In this document: one piece after another, positions 1 through 7,164 of the stretch
Layout of the letters: each line of letters opens with the position of its first letter
How positions within the stretch are numbered: the stretch's first letter is position 1
Source: an uncultured Clostridia bacterium
GTDB lineage: Bacteria; Bacillota; Clostridia; Oscillospirales; Ruminococcaceae
DNA: 13,639 nt
Assembly (NCBI GenBank): GCA_947175655.1
Contig: CAMWNQ010000030.1
Span: 1 to 13,639, forward strand
Reading direction: 5' to 3'
Notes under the pieces: generated by a model
What the model was told of the DNA's origin: nothing
Database searches by the model: none
Seen by the model: only the letters and a program-made list of their open reading frames with translations
Position numbers and translations under genes: made by a program

Positions 1-126
1 TCATCATATTTTTTTACAGGTAATATAGATAATTATATATTTTCTTTATGTGAAAAAAATGCATTGTCTGAAAAATTTGATATATCATTAACTGACAGCA
101 AAAGTTTGTTAAAATCTGTGATTTAG
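1..126 (+). CDS. 3' end of a convergent hypothetical gene (partial)
   Basis: A plus-strand frame is open from base 1 for 41 codons and stops at TAG 124-126. The peptide is mixed and protein-like, rich in Ser, Asn, Lys, Leu and Phe, and ends LLKSVI. No minus-strand gene fills bases 1-108. A stop-free run of this length is fairly unlikely by chance in DNA this AT-rich. The last 18 bases overlap the 3' end of the HAD gene in convergent orientation. No domain can be recognised from so short a piece, and the start lies outside the window. It may be the C-terminus of an unrelated neighbour or only a chance open frame. Confidence 0.42.
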   Translation, partial: SSYFFTGNIDNYIFSLCEKNALSEKFDISLTDSKSLLKSVI

Positions 127-852
127 TATAGTTTCAAGAATAAATTCCGAAAAAACAGTATTGCTACAGATTTTTATATTCGGATTTTTCAGGACTGATG
201 CTGTTTCTGAATCCGGAACTATTGCCATATCAGCATTTTCAAGCATAGGATAATCAATAATACTGTCTCCGGCAGATATAATATAGTTATATCTATATTT
301 TTCTGCAAATTTTTTCACAGCAAGTCCTTTATTTGCAAACGGAGGAAAAAAATAAATTTTTCTTCCGGAATACTGGGTTGTCAGATTAGTTAGTTCTGAA
401 TATTTTTCGGCATAATATCTGACATCGGAATTTTCTTCACAGTATGCAAAGAGATACATTCCATCTACAATTTTGACTTTTAAAAAATCACTGGTATCTA
501 TTATTTTTTTATATAAACTTTCGACTTCTGAATAATATCCCTCTGTATTTTCAAGATACACTGGGATATTGTTTTTTAAAGTGATACTTCCATTTGTTAC
601 AAGGGAATATTCCGGAGTATAATCCTTATGCCAGTTAATTCTGGAATATTGTTCAATTGAGCGTGTAGTAACCGGAAGAAGAGTGATATTATTTGATTTA
701 TAAAGTTCTTTAAGAAAATAATCTGTTCTTGGAGTTATAAAACTTTGTTGTTTTTCATTGAAAATCTCAATACAGATGTCATTTTTCAGCTTATGTCTGT
801 GAGAATGTATAAGTGTGTTGTCCAAATCACAGGCAAATAAAATTTTTTTCAT
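109..852 (-). CDS. HAD-superfamily phosphatase (Cof/sucrose-phosphatase-like)
   Basis: Predicted Mg2+-dependent cytoplasmic phosphatase of 247 aa, the last gene of the operon. All four HAD motifs are visible. Motif I is DLDNT, with nucleophile D9 and D11. Motif II is the VTTRS stretch around T63. Motif III is probably K175 (ANKG). Motif IV is GDSIIDYPML, with D196 and D200 as metal ligands. The roughly 100 residues between motifs II and III form a C2-type cap, as in Cof-like and sucrose-phosphatase-like enzymes that act on small phosphorylated compounds. The ATG at 852 has a good AGGAG site about six bases upstream and starts 27 bases after the preceding stop. HAD proteins recur in the biosynthetic block of Ter loci, so the likely job is removing phosphate from the pathway product. 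The substrate is unknown. Confidence 0.88.
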   Translation of the reverse strand: MKKILFACDLDNTLIHSHRHKLKNDICIEIFNEKQQSFITPRTDYFLKELYKSNNITLLPVTTRSIEQYSRINWHKDYTPEYSLVTNGSITLKNNIPVYLENTEGYYSEVESLYKKIIDTSDFLKVKIVDGMYLFAYCEENSDVRYYAEKYSELTNLTTQYSGRKIYFFPPFANKGLAVKKFAEKYRYNYIISAGDSIIDYPMLENADMAIVPDSETASVLKNPNIKICSNTVFSEFILETILNHRF

Positions 853-879
853 TTTATCTCCTTTTAATTTTGTATAAGT

Positions 880-1935
880 TTAGTTATCTGCCATATTTTT
901 TATAAGACCACAGGCTTTATAATTTCTTAACGGATATACTTCAAGTTCAACATTTTTTTCCTTTGCAAGCTGATATATATGTCCCAGATGCTCGTAATCA
1001 TCAAGACTATGTACAAGCATTTTATATGGAACACGTCTCAGAAGTACCCTTGTAGCCTCACCAATGCTTGGTTTGATAAGGTTTATATCTTTTATATTGA
1101 ATTTATCTGATATTTCTACAACTTCTTCAAGACCGTTTCTCAGATTATTTTTATTTTCATCTTTTAAATCATAATCGGAAAAATCGAAATCTTTTTCAAT
1201 AGTATCTATAAACTGATATGTTAAGTCTTTATTTTCAAGCTCTTTATAATACATAGCACCGTGAAAGTCATTGGCTGATATTATATCATTTCTTAAAAAG
1301 GTACGGCTCATAAGTCCAGAAACTGTTGAATTAAGACAAGAACTTGCAATTAAAAAATCATCGTGAGTACCGCATTTTTCGGCGATATTTGCAGGGTCAG
1401 AGAGAACTGCCAGTCCGGAACTTACTTCCGGATAATCTTTTATTGCCTCGGAAAGTTGTCTTTGTATTGCACCTTTTCCAGTCCAGCCATCAATAAACTG
1501 TATTGAATCGGGTGTATGATTTTTCAGTATAAAGTTCATTGCATTTTTATCTATACCTCTTCCTCTGATTATTGAGATTGTATAATGCGGAACGTTAATT
1601 TTGTATTTTAATTCGATATAATGCTTTATCAATACACCTATTGAAGTTCCGGCACGTGCAAGTGATACAAGAGTGATATTGTTTTTCTTTTCAAAATAAA
1701 TTTTTTCAGACACTGTTCTTACAGCATCAGCAGTAATTTTTGAATATCTTTTCAGAGCATCACAGTACGCTTTAAAGTATTTTTCTGACGGTTCGTATTC
1801 AAGCGGAAGCATTTCACAATAGTGAGTACCGTTTTGTATAAATATTTCACGTTCTTTTGCCGGTAAAGGTGTAACAAGTCCCGTTATGTCTTTTAATAGT
1901 ATGATTACATCTTCTTTATGATATGAAGTTTTCAT
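880..1935 (-). CDS. PRTase-like / StiP-family protein with C-terminal Pelota-like RNA-binding domain
   Basis: A 351-aa cytoplasmic protein matching the Ter-associated family that databases label StiP (cysteine protease) or PRTase_1, with a Pelota-type C-terminus. The N-terminal core, about residues 1-270, carries SLARAGTSIG (91-100), RGRGID (124-129), FIDGWTGKGA (147-156) and NDFHGAMYY (222-230). The FIDGWTGKGA loop resembles the PRPP/phosphate-binding loop of phosphoribosyltransferases. I see no clear protease signature, so the StiP name should be treated with caution. The tail, about 283-347, with IKPSIGEATRVLLRR and a following beta-alpha-beta pattern, fits the Pelota/L7Ae-like RNA-binding domain known for this family. 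The ATG at 1935 lies three bases after the upstream stop, and its GGGAG site overlaps the end of that gene, suggesting translational coupling. The role in making a nucleoside-like metabolite is inferred from family context. Confidence 0.83.
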   Translation of the reverse strand: MKTSYHKEDVIILLKDITGLVTPLPAKEREIFIQNGTHYCEMLPLEYEPSEKYFKAYCDALKRYSKITADAVRTVSEKIYFEKKNNITLVSLARAGTSIGVLIKHYIELKYKINVPHYTISIIRGRGIDKNAMNFILKNHTPDSIQFIDGWTGKGAIQRQLSEAIKDYPEVSSGLAVLSDPANIAEKCGTHDDFLIASSCLNSTVSGLMSRTFLRNDIISANDFHGAMYYKELENKDLTYQFIDTIEKDFDFSDYDLKDENKNNLRNGLEEVVEISDKFNIKDINLIKPSIGEATRVLLRRVPYKMLVHSLDDYEHLGHIYQLAKEKNVELEVYPLRNYKACGLIKNMADN

Positions 1936-1938
1936 TTT

Positions 1939-3069
1939 TTACTCCCTGAATATAAAAATTTTTTCGCATTTATGATATTTTAACACTTTTATAATTGCAG
2001 AAACTGATTTGATATTATAATTATTGCTGTCTGTTGTAATTATAGCAGAATCGTAATGTTTGAGATTATATATATAAGTTTCACGGTTTTCATCATAAAA
2101 GCTTGGGATTTTATATCCCTCATATATTGGATATTTATTTTCATTGCATATACCTATAGGACTTCTTGTTGTTGAGTGACAGCATATGCTGTTATATTTT
2201 CCCGAATCTTCCAAAACTTTTCCAAGGATTATTGATTGATACATAAACTCTTCTGTTCCAAGAACAAGAATATCACCACTTATTTTATTTCCGATTTTTT
2301 CTGCTATTGTTTTTGAGATTTCAAGACATTTATTTTTATAATCCTTTATGTTTACTCCGGTTCTTGCATCTTTAAGGGAAGGGAGTGAATATTCACAAAA
2401 ATCATGTTCAACACATACATTCATCAAATCTTCAGCACTGGTTATATGAATATCTTTTACTTTTTTTTCACAGTCTTCATTTTCAATTTTCAAAAGATAT
2501 TCGCATTTTATATCATTATCCGAAAGTTTCTTCATATTTTCATCAGATACACGATTTATAATAGAGGCACATATAATTTCCTTATTTTTAAATGCATCAA
2601 GCTGATTTCTGAGTTGATTTATAATATTTATTAAAGTTTTTCCGGTTGAAATTTCGTCATCTATAAATGTTACAGAATTTGTATTATCAAGAAATTCATT
2701 AAGATTAATGGTAGAAAGTTTTTGTTCTGTAGCGTGACTATGTTCCTCAAGAAATTCAATAAAATTGTCAGATTGCAGATTTTCTCTTGTTGTATGTATA
2801 TAATTGCAGTTTTCATCAAAACATGATGCAACTACTGCCCCTACAGCTGTAGCTGTTTCTGCAAATCCTATTACAAGCCTGTTATCAGGATATTTTTCAA
2901 AAAGTTTTGTTCCAAGCGTTTGCATCATATTCAGGGCCTCTGATGGACTTACTGCCATATGTTTTGCCTGAAGAGGATTTACAAGAAGATAACTTCTTTT
3001 GCTGTTATTATATCTCTTTGCGAATTTCAGTATTTTATCAGCTGTATACTTAATATTATTTGACTCCAT
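1939..3069 (-). CDS. Phosphoribosyltransferase with C-terminal TRSP domain
   Basis: A 376-aa cytoplasmic enzyme. The N-terminal half, about residues 20-200, is a type I PRTase fold. The PRPP-binding motif VTFIDDEISTGKT (133-145) has the paired acidic residues D137 and D138 and the TGKT phosphate loop. An earlier FAETATAVG stretch (69-77) fits the pyrophosphate-side loop. The C-terminal half, about 225-376, contains GTEEFMY (271-277) and HSTTRSPIG, whose TRSP tetrapeptide at 301-304 names the TRSP domain paired with Ter-associated PRTases. The protein would transfer ribose-5-phosphate from PRPP to an unidentified base-like acceptor. The ATG at 3069 has a GGGAG site and lies inside the end of the CitE-like gene (14-base overlap), a sign of coupled translation. 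No signal peptide or membrane segment is seen. Confidence 0.88.
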   Translation of the reverse strand: MESNNIKYTADKILKFAKRYNNSKRSYLLVNPLQAKHMAVSPSEALNMMQTLGTKLFEKYPDNRLVIGFAETATAVGAVVASCFDENCNYIHTTRENLQSDNFIEFLEEHSHATEQKLSTINLNEFLDNTNSVTFIDDEISTGKTLINIINQLRNQLDAFKNKEIICASIINRVSDENMKKLSDNDIKCEYLLKIENEDCEKKVKDIHITSAEDLMNVCVEHDFCEYSLPSLKDARTGVNIKDYKNKCLEISKTIAEKIGNKISGDILVLGTEEFMYQSIILGKVLEDSGKYNSICCHSTTRSPIGICNENKYPIYEGYKIPSFYDENRETYIYNLKHYDSAIITTDSNNYNIKSVSAIIKVLKYHKCEKIFIFRE

Positions 3070-4021
3070 ATATATCTCCCATTATTTTTATATGCCTAGC
3101 CCATTTTGAATGACATTTTACTTCATTCATTCTTGAACCGTCTGAACTTTTTTTAACTCCAAGATTATTTTGTCTCCAGTTTAGAATTTCAACAGCATCA
3201 TCATAATCACTTTTGTTTACTTTCATACTTTCATATATTATCGGAAGTTGTGACGGATGAATTGCTGTTTTTCCAATAAATCCATTGAGTCTGTCAAGTA
3301 TAAGTTCATTTTTCAGACCTTTTGCCCATTGATCTTCCGGATTATCTCCAAAGTATTCCCATACCGGAGCAGATACTATATATTCTGATGCAAATACGTT
3401 TATAATATCAACCAGAATATCTCTTATAACACCAATATCATATATGCTTTGATTGGCTGAACGACGTAAACCATATATATTGCTGAAATCATTACCGCCT
3501 ACCCTTATATTTAAAACATACTCCTTGATGCGGTTTAATAAATCCCGCACTTCAAGAAGTACATTAAGGCGTGTAGCTTTATATGCTACCATATAGCTTT
3601 CAAGTATTGGCATTATATATAATTTATTTTTTCTGTTCTTGTTGAAATTTACTATCAGTTCTTTATATTTCATACCGTTTGACAAATCAAATTTAGGTAA
3701 TATATATCCTGTGACTATATCTTCATTATCACCTAAAAGATTATGGACATATTCAAGATGTCTTGGATTTCTTATTCTTACAAATATAAAAGGCAAATCA
3801 CCAGTATTGTTTTCCTTAATAAATTCAAGCATCTGAACAAGTGAGTTTTCGGCATCACTTAATGCATTATCCATTATAGAATCTTCAAGACAGAATGCTA
3901 CTGATTTGAGATATGGATAAGTTTTATTTATAATTTTCTGTGCCACACTGATATTTATTGCCGGTGCATAAAGCAGACCGGCAAGTTTATATGGCAAGAT
4001 TTCTGAATTATTCTCCGTCAT
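3056..4021 (-). CDS. CitE-like / HpcH-HpaI family C-C bond lyase
   Basis: A 321-aa TIM-barrel lyase related to the citrate lyase beta subunit (CitE) and the C-C_Bond_Lyase family of Ter operons. Visible family marks are FCLEDSI (43-49, metal/acid region), FVRIRNP (80-86, substrate-binding Arg), YILPKFD (106-112), the metal-ligand Glu in MPILES (E141), RVGGNDFSNIYG (173-184) and GKTAIHPSQL (250-259), a CitE hallmark. Members cleave or condense carboxylated, often CoA-linked, compounds using Mg2+. The true substrate here is unknown, and no citrate lyase alpha or gamma gene is nearby, so citrate fermentation is unlikely. It is the first gene of the biosynthetic block, 23 bases after the beta-helix/TerD gene, with an AAAGGA site upstream of ATG 4021. 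It overlaps the following PRTase start by 14 bases. Confidence 0.87.
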   Translation of the reverse strand: MTENNSEILPYKLAGLLYAPAINISVAQKIINKTYPYLKSVAFCLEDSIMDNALSDAENSLVQMLEFIKENNTGDLPFIFVRIRNPRHLEYVHNLLGDNEDIVTGYILPKFDLSNGMKYKELIVNFNKNRKNKLYIMPILESYMVAYKATRLNVLLEVRDLLNRIKEYVLNIRVGGNDFSNIYGLRRSANQSIYDIGVIRDILVDIINVFASEYIVSAPVWEYFGDNPEDQWAKGLKNELILDRLNGFIGKTAIHPSQLPIIYESMKVNKSDYDDAVEILNWRQNNLGVKKSSDGSRMNEVKCHSKWARHIKIMGDIYGVK

Positions 4022-4044
4022 TGTTTATTAGTCCTTTCTTTTGT

Positions 4045-5211
4045 TTAATCTTCTATTTCTATTCCATAGCTTTCACATAATTTTTTTAAACCGTTTGTAT
4101 ATCCTGAGCCTATGCAGTTTATTTTCCATTCATTTTTATAGTGGTATATTTCAATACACACAACAGTTTTTTCAAGGCTGAGATTTTCAAGTCGAAATTC
4201 ATATATCTGATTTTCATTGCTAAATATTTTTATAACAGGGGATTTGACAGAATAAAAATTAAGTGATTTATCTTCACCGTAAATAGAGAGACAAATGGCA
4301 ATTTTCTGATATTTAGCATTGACTTTTGAAGGATTTACAGTGATAACAGGATTTCCGTCTTTATTTTCAACTTTTGTAGAACCGTCTGAAGATTCCGGAT
4401 TGCTGAAAAATACTAAATCTTCATCTTTTACGGCTTTTCCGTTTTCATTGAGCATAAAGACATATCCATCAATATCCATATTTTTATTTAAGGAATCCTT
4501 TGAAAATACAAATTTAATATTTTCATTTGCATATTGACCTATACTTAAACGCTGACCTTTGCGAAGAATCTGAAAATCATTATTTATAATTTCAACATCA
4601 TTTGTATTGATTGTGTTATTATTGTTATTGTTGTTAATTTTATCATTATGCTTTGGAGCAGATGAAACAGCTTTACCACTCAGATAAATACGTCTCATAA
4701 CTCTTGATTTTATAAATATTTCTCCATAAAGAATAGTGTTGTCTTTCATAGGATTGATTTTAATCTGGATAATATTTTTTCCTTTTTTAAGTGTTTCAGG
4801 ATATATTTCAACACTATTGATATTATTTATTATTTCTGCATCGTCAGCAGATATTATTTCGGAAGTAAAATTATTTTCAGTGTCAGCAGAAAATTCACCT
4901 AATGATATTACTGATGGCAAAGACCATTTTTCAGGTTCAGACAGAAGTCCTCTGATATTTCCTTTAACTTCGGTATTTTCAAAAATCAGGTCAGAAAATT
5001 CAGTATCAACAGCAAAATAATTATTAACGTTATTTTCGTCTCCGGTAACTTCTATTCTGATGTTTTTTATTGTTACTCCGGAAGATTTTACTATAAGTAC
5101 AGGTCCTTCAGATGCCCACAATGTAGACATACTGCCGTCAAGAATGCAAGGCTTATCTATTATAAGAGGGCCTTCGTGTTCACCGATATCAAGTTTTTTT
5201 ATATTTTCCAT
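4045..5211 (-). CDS. TerD-domain protein with N-terminal beta-helix-like region
   Basis: A 388-aa protein in three parts (numbering from ATG 5211). Residues about 5-90 have short strand-turn repeats: GPLIIDKPCILDG, then GPVLIVKSSGVTIKNIRIEVTG. These resemble one face of a right-handed beta-helix as in NosD or pectate-lyase folds. A beta-rich middle segment (about 100-182) follows, then an Asn-rich low-complexity linker (about 188-205). The TerD domain, about 212-388, starts ILRKGQRLS and includes MDIDGYVFMLNENGK, VCIEIYHYKNEWK and GSGYTNGL. Several acidic Ca2+ ligands of canonical TerD look reduced (SSDGS region instead of GDGDDE). The frame can be extended to a TTG at 5232, but that overlaps the previous gene by 17 bases with a poor ribosome site. 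ATG 5211, four bases after the upstream stop, is preferred, with AGGA at 5225-5228 rather distant (13 bases). The function of the fused N-terminus is unknown. Confidence 0.84.
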   Translation of the reverse strand: MENIKKLDIGEHEGPLIIDKPCILDGSMSTLWASEGPVLIVKSSGVTIKNIRIEVTGDENNVNNYFAVDTEFSDLIFENTEVKGNIRGLLSEPEKWSLPSVISLGEFSADTENNFTSEIISADDAEIINNINSVEIYPETLKKGKNIIQIKINPMKDNTILYGEIFIKSRVMRRIYLSGKAVSSAPKHNDKINNNNNNNTINTNDVEIINNDFQILRKGQRLSIGQYANENIKFVFSKDSLNKNMDIDGYVFMLNENGKAVKDEDLVFFSNPESSDGSTKVENKDGNPVITVNPSKVNAKYQKIAICLSIYGEDKSLNFYSVKSPVIKIFSNENQIYEFRLENLSLEKTVVCIEIYHYKNEWKINCIGSGYTNGLKKLCESYGIEIED

Positions 5212-5215
5212 AGCA

Positions 5216-6409
5216 TTATTTTTTTCCTGCAACCCATCTCATATTCCAGTTAAAGGCTCTGTCCATAGGCTCATGATTTGAGAAAAATTTTACAATCTTT
5301 TCAACACTGAAAGTTTCATTATTGCAGTTTTCAAGCATAGCTATTGCACACATAGTCAAATTAGAGCCATATTCATCCATTTTTACGATAATATCAGGAC
5401 TTCCAGGGCATTTAACTGTTACAACACCTTTTGCCTGTTTCCAATTTACAGCACCATCATATATAAAAGTATATATTAAAATTCTCTTAATCTGTGAAAT
5501 CATATTGCCGTTTATCCTGAGATTTTCACCGCCTGCTATTGCACCTGTACGGTCATCACCATCAAGAGCAATATAAGGGAAACTGTTAAGACTTCCGAAA
5601 GCATTTCCAAGAGCCTGTACACATCCTTTTCTGCCATCTTTCATTTCATATAGACATCCTAAATCCAAATCAATGTCACGTGACATAAACGAAAAGAAAT
5701 TTTTCGGTGGTTTGCTCCAATTGAGATTTATAAGTATTTCTCCAAGTGAATTGCCTTTTTTCTGGAGATTTACTTTCTGACCCTTACGCAGTTCAACTTT
5801 GGCAGGCATCGGAGACGGAACTGGTGTTGGCGTTGGATTTGATTTTTTAATATCAGGCATTGGAGCTGGTGCAGGCTTTGGAATTAGCTTAGGTACAGGA
5901 GCAGTTACTTCAAAGCCATTATATAATTTAAAAAGGTCATTAACGCCGTCTTTAAATCCGTTTGCTATTACAGCAATACGCCACACATCTTTTTTATATA
6001 TTTCAACAGTTATAATTGCTTTTTCAGAATGAAAATCACTTCCGACAAAGTTAAGTTCAAATGTTGTATTATTATTCTGATTTATTCTGACCTTACAAGC
6101 TGTAATATCAGACATTGTATTACTGTTATTGATATTTATAGTAAATGAGAGTTTATTTACTGACGGGGAAAGATTATTTAATGAGATATTGAATTTGTCC
6201 TTTGCAGTATATTTTAATGCATTGTCCGGAGAAACAGTTTGATTGGCAAATATCATATATTTATTATCCAGAAGTTTTCCAGATTCATTCAATGCAAAAC
6301 ATCTGCAATTATAATCAGATATTCCATTTATAGTCATATCTATTTCAAAATCGCTGTTTATATTTATATATTTTTCGAGTTTATCTCTGAATCCACGTTG
6401 AAAATTCAT
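5216..6409 (-). CDS. Tandem TerD-domain protein, TerA-like
   Basis: A 397-aa protein with two TerD folds. The N-terminal domain, about 1-170, keeps the core pattern (CFALNESGKL, VEIYKKDVWRIAVIANGFKDG), but the acidic DLD of TerD is replaced by SDYNCRC, so Ca2+ binding here is doubtful. A Pro/Ala/Thr-rich hinge spans about 170-205. The C-terminal domain, about 206-397, opens with VELRKGQKVNL. It has the TerA-type features DIDLDLGCLYEMKDG (245-259) and LDGDDRTG (282-289), with clustered Asp residues suited to Ca2+ binding. No signal peptide or membrane segment is visible. The gene lies after the terD terminator hairpin and before the beta-helix/TerD gene, with AAAGGA nine bases before ATG 6409. 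TerA proteins are Ter-cluster components of unclear mechanism, probably partners of TerD at the membrane. Confidence 0.87.
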   Translation of the reverse strand: MNFQRGFRDKLEKYININSDFEIDMTINGISDYNCRCFALNESGKLLDNKYMIFANQTVSPDNALKYTAKDKFNISLNNLSPSVNKLSFTININNSNTMSDITACKVRINQNNNTTFELNFVGSDFHSEKAIITVEIYKKDVWRIAVIANGFKDGVNDLFKLYNGFEVTAPVPKLIPKPAPAPMPDIKKSNPTPTPVPSPMPAKVELRKGQKVNLQKKGNSLGEILINLNWSKPPKNFFSFMSRDIDLDLGCLYEMKDGRKGCVQALGNAFGSLNSFPYIALDGDDRTGAIAGGENLRINGNMISQIKRILIYTFIYDGAVNWKQAKGVVTVKCPGSPDIIVKMDEYGSNLTMCAIAMLENCNNETFSVEKIVKFFSNHEPMDRAFNWNMRWVAGKK

Positions 6410-6428
6410 AACAAAAAATCCTTTCTTA

Positions 6429-6461
6429 GAAAAATGGGGGAATCTTTTAAGAGATTCCCCC
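6429..6461 (-). terminator. Intrinsic terminator-like hairpin after terD
   Basis: A perfect 10-bp inverted repeat has arms at 6436-6445 and 6452-6461 and a 6-base loop. Read on the minus strand, the stem starts GGGGGAAUCU and ends AGAUUCCCCC, followed by AUUUUUCU. This is a classic GC-closed stem with a U-run. It lies 28 bases beyond the terD stop and 20-odd bases before the next start, with no obvious new promoter between. It probably gives partial termination inside the operon and a stable 3' end for the upstream transcript. Confidence 0.86.
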
Positions 6462-6489
6462 TGTTGTAATTAATACTGAATATTGATGA

Positions 6490-7083
6490 TTATACGTTTA
6501 CGCCATAAGCTTTGCCAAGAGCAGCAAGTCCGCCCTGATAGCCTGAGCCTACTGCGTTGAATTTCCATTCGCCATTGTTTTTGTAAATTTCACATACTAC
6601 AATAGCTGTTTCAATTGAAAATTCTTCAACAAGGTCAAATTTAAGAACTTCTGTGCCTACTGTGTCGTTTTCATTTGCCATACGTGCTACACGAACATAA
6701 GCATTTGATACCTGTCCGAAATTCTGACCTCTTGCCTGTGCATCATAAATAGTAACAGTAATTGCAATTTTCTGAACATCTGCTGGAACTTTTGAGAAGT
6801 CTATAATAAGAACTTCATCATCGCCGTCGCCTTCACCAGTAAGATTGTCGCCGAGATGTTCAACTGATTCAGAAGTATGTTTTAAATTGCTGTAGAAAAC
6901 GAAATCTTTTTCACTTGAAACTTTTCCGTTTTCACCGAGAAGGAATGCAGCGGCATCAAGGTCAAATGCAGAACCTCCATCATACTTGTTTGTGTCCCAG
7001 CCAAGACCTACAAGAATTTTTGTGAGTCCTGGATTTGTTTTTGTAAGGTCAACTTTCTGACCTTTCTTTAAACTGATAGCCAT
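6490..7083 (-). CDS. terD: TerD-family stress-response protein
   Basis: A canonical single-domain TerD/TerE protein of 197 aa, the usual family length. It opens MAISLKKGQKVDLTK and shows the hallmark GGSAFDLDAAAFLLGENGKV block. Next come the acidic GEGDGDDEVLIIDF loop, which in characterised TerD proteins is part of the Ca2+-binding site, then ITVTIYDA, IVVCEIYKNNGEWKF and VGSGYQGGL. TerD proteins bind Ca2+ and protect against tellurite and other envelope stresses; the mechanism is unsettled. The product should be cytosolic or peripheral to the membrane. ATG 7083 has AAAAAAGG about ten bases upstream. The gene is bracketed by a hairpin in its leader (7102-7132) and a terminator-like hairpin behind it, suggesting a more abundant or stable message than its neighbours. 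Confidence 0.96.
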   Translation of the reverse strand: MAISLKKGQKVDLTKTNPGLTKILVGLGWDTNKYDGGSAFDLDAAAFLLGENGKVSSEKDFVFYSNLKHTSESVEHLGDNLTGEGDGDDEVLIIDFSKVPADVQKIAITVTIYDAQARGQNFGQVSNAYVRVARMANENDTVGTEVLKFDLVEEFSIETAIVVCEIYKNNGEWKFNAVGSGYQGGLAALGKAYGVNV

Positions 7084-7101
7084 TTTGATAATACCTTTTT
7101 T

Positions 7102-7132
7102 CTGTTACAGGCTTAAAAAATACCTGCAACAG
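7102..7132 (-). promoter_or_regulatory. Hairpin in the terD leader
   Basis: Arms at 7102-7111 and 7123-7132 enclose an 11-base, U-rich loop (in minus-strand RNA). Minus-strand RNA pairs fully over 10 bp, CUGUUGCAGG against CCUGUAACAG, with one G-U pair. The plus-strand RNA would have an A-C mismatch at the same place, so the structure is better suited to the terD message. It is followed by AAAAAAGG, the terD ribosome site, not by a U-run, so it does not look like a simple terminator. A role in message processing, 5' protection or translation control is possible. Confidence 0.6.
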
Positions 7133-7164
7133 AAATCCTTTCTTGATTTTTTTATAAATGATTG

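Noticed and set aside
4600..4640. Short tandem repeat encoding an Asn run.
   Set aside because: It encodes the low-complexity linker of the TerD fusion in frame. Similar Asn-rich segments occur in the phosphatase gene, so it is not a separate repeat element.
5212..5232. TTG start at 5232 for the beta-helix/TerD gene.
   Set aside because: It would overlap the preceding gene by 17 bases and lacks a well-placed ribosome site. ATG 5211 lies four bases after the upstream stop and begins the protein-like sequence MENIKKLD, although its AGGA is somewhat distant.
7055..7144. An orphan AAGAAAGGATTT (minus strand, 7133-7144), a 12-base match to the ribosome site before the 6409 start, followed by a TTG-initiated frame of about 26 codons running into terD.
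   Set aside because: The frame has no recognisable peptide and overlaps the leader hairpin. GAAAGGA is simply the common ribosome-site style of this operon. A leftover of gene duplication is possible but unsupported.
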